From: JAKFWI01 sp050246435
GTDB taxonomy: Bacteria; Pseudomonadota; Alphaproteobacteria; Caulobacterales; Aquidulcibacteraceae
Assembly: GCA_050246435.1 (NCBI GenBank)
Contig: JBFWWB010000125.1
Span: forward strand, 1 to 7,402
Direction: 5' to 3'
Length of the DNA stretch: 7,402 bases
The notes beneath the pieces were generated by a model. It was not told where the DNA came from, did no database searches, and saw only the letters and a list, made by a program, of their open reading frames with translations. The position numbers were made by a program, and so were the translations under genes. Position 1 is the stretch's first letter, and each line of letters opens with the position of its first letter. Of this stretch, positions 6,718 through 7,402 are shown in pieces.

Positions 6718-7155
6718 TTAATCGGTCGATTTCTGCCTCGACCGTTTTCCAGAGTGAATGTCCGTGATTTTGCGCAGAAGCAACCGCCTCCCCTGCCGGT
6801 CGAGCGACCGGTACGTTGACACAAGTTTTCTCTCCGCAGGCGTAAGCAGCGATCCCGTTTCTTCAACAATATCCCACGGATGGCAGCTTAGTGCTTTCGA
6901 CAAGCGAATAAGCCATTCAACGGTGAGTTTCCGTCGGCCTAGCTCCAACAAACTGATTTCTTGGTTTGTAGCGGAGGTCTTCGCGCCAAGCTCCTCCAGA
7001 GTAAGTCCGGCGGTTTCGCGAAGAGCTCTTAGCCGATTTTGAATGCCGGGGGTTTTCTTCACGTTAGCTAGGGCTTGCCGCGGAATCACAAAACCAGATC
7101 GCCGGGACGCAAGGAGCGAGCGAGACGGGTCATCTACGACGGCATCCTCATCCAC
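6718..7155 (-). CDS. XRE-family HTH transcriptional regulator (repressor-like)
   Basis: The 145-residue product has a helix-turn-helix domain of the Cro/C1 type at about residues 39-97. The positioning helix is in LTLEELGAKTS (51-61) and the recognition helix in ATNQEISLLELG (62-73), followed by LTVEWLIRLSKAL (77-89). A C-terminal tail rich in Leu and Arg (103-132) may serve in dimer contacts; there is no peptidase domain. Such proteins typically repress neighbouring element genes. The start is uncertain. The GTG at 7155 lacks a Shine-Dalgarno sequence but coincides with the expected transcription start of a good promoter. GTG codons at residues 23 (7089) and 32 (7062) are alternatives, and the last would begin the protein just before the HTH. 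Codon use is less GC-biased than in map or phaC, consistent with acquired DNA. It is divergent, by 28 bp, from the excisionase-like gene. Confidence 0.85.
   Translation of the reverse strand: MDEDAVVDDPSRSLLASRRSGFVIPRQALANVKKTPGIQNRLRALRETAGLTLEELGAKTSATNQEISLLELGRRKLTVEWLIRLSKALSCHPWDIVEETGSLLTPAERKLVSTYRSLDRQGRRLLLRKITDIHSGKRSRQKSTD
6723..6750 (+). terminator. Terminator-like hairpin for rightward (radC) transcription
   Basis: CGGTCGA (6723-6729) and TCGACCG (6738-6744) form a perfect 7-bp stem around an 8-nt loop, followed by TTTTCC. It lies inside the 3' end of the oppositely oriented XRE gene and would stop reading from radC into the regulator. The T run is short, so efficiency is uncertain. 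Confidence 0.45.
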
Positions 7156-7161
7156 TTTAAC

Positions 7162-7190
7162 ATTATCAGCAAAAGGAACTAGCGTGTCAC
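7162..7190 (-). promoter_or_regulatory. Probable promoter of the XRE regulator gene
   Basis: On the minus strand GTGACA (7185-7190) and GATAAT (7162-7167) are separated by exactly 17 bp; each matches the sigma-70 consensus at five of six positions. The predicted start falls at or next to 7155, the first base of the regulator's GTG codon. The -35 box overlaps the start codon of the divergent gene, and the spacer contains that gene's ribosome binding site. Confidence 0.6.
7173..7177 (+). promoter_or_regulatory. Ribosome binding site of the excisionase-like gene
   Basis: AAGGA lies 6 nt before the GTG at 7184. It fixes that codon as the start of the rightward gene, because no ATG is available upstream in frame close to the domain. 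Confidence 0.7.
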
Positions 7191-7402
7191 CGCCAACCTA
7201 CCTGACGATCGACGAAGTAGTGGAGCGTTATCGTGGCCAAATTGCTGAGGGGACGCTGAACAACTGGCGAAGCAGAGGGATGGGTCCTCCCTACCTCAAG
7301 GTGGGCAAAGCCATTCTATATCCAATAAGCGAATTGGAGGCGTGGGATAAGCGGCTGCTCGTGAATCACGGCGGCGGGGGCCGAAATCGCCTTGCGCCAA
7401 AA
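7184..7402 (+). CDS. AlpA/excisionase-like HTH DNA-binding protein, 5' part
   Basis: The open frame covers 73 codons without a stop and runs off the window. Residues 6-57 look like a small winged helix-turn-helix of the HTH_17/AlpA/excisionase kind. YLTIDEVVERY (6-16) is the first helix and TLNNWRSRGMGPPYLKVG (24-41) the recognition helix and turn. AILYPISELEAW (43-54) is the wing strand and final helix. Members bind DNA to direct excision (Xis) or to activate element genes such as integrase. The tail after residue 57 is Gly/Arg/Asn-rich and not recognisable. With the XRE gene on the other strand it forms a repressor-excisionase pair. Full length and downstream genes are unknown. Confidence 0.8.
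   Translation, partial: MSPPTYLTIDEVVERYRGQIAEGTLNNWRSRGMGPPYLKVGKAILYPISELEAWDKRLLVNHGGGGRNRLAPK

Noticed and set aside
6796..6811. CCGGTCG-AG-CGACCGG inverted repeat inside the XRE gene
   Set aside because: It lies in coding sequence for an Arg/Leu-rich stretch, has a 2-nt centre and no T run; I could not tie it to regulation.
6607..6819. Short rightward open frame after radC
   Set aside because: It crosses the repeat cluster and the antisense of the XRE gene, has no ribosome binding site and no recognisable domain.
1..7402. CRISPR arrays, tRNA or rRNA genes, insertion sequences
   Set aside because: No regularly spaced repeats, no tRNA-like cloverleaf and no transposase motifs were seen on either strand.

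Overview
The window looks like chromosome of a high-GC alphaproteobacterium, joined at its right end to the edge of a foreign, lower-GC element. The assignment rests on the class I polyhydroxyalkanoate synthase, the alphaproteobacterial look of the methionine aminopeptidase N-terminus, the map-radC gene pair and very GC-rich third codon positions. I cannot name the genus from sequence alone.

Backbone (about 1-6400). Position 1 cuts through a minus-strand lipoprotein gene of which only the signal peptide and lipobox are present. A short divergent region separates it from phaC, a class I PHA synthase with a long basic N-terminal tail. Then follow, on the plus strand, a DUF1993 protein and a DUF502 membrane protein. 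A CinA-like molybdopterin-binding-domain protein lies on the minus strand and overlaps the end of the DUF502 gene by 14 bp. Divergent from it is a small hotdog thioesterase, followed by map (methionine aminopeptidase, all five metal ligands present) and, 4 bp later, radC.

Junction and island edge (about 6400-7402). radC starts as a normal GC-rich RadC but changes character inside its JAMM metal-binding motif, just after the codons for Leu-Val-His. The last ~52 codons are AT-richer (19 of 52 third positions are G/C, by hand count), the HxHPSG...D motif is absent, and yet the frame and the approximate helix-strand pattern of a RadC C-terminus continue. I read this as a mobile element integrated into radC that supplies a replacement 3' end. 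The next ~190 bp hold a cluster of inverted repeats, a tandem 10-bp repeat and a terminator-like hairpin.

Then come two divergently transcribed DNA-binding genes only 28 bp apart. One is an XRE-family repressor-like gene on the minus strand, with a good promoter that may give a leaderless transcript. The other is an AlpA/excisionase-like HTH gene on the plus strand, cut by the window end. This is the usual form of a mobile-element control switch. An integrase is expected outside the window, but none is visible here.

The most interesting part is the chimeric radC together with the repeat cluster and the divergent switch. The backbone genes look ordinary.
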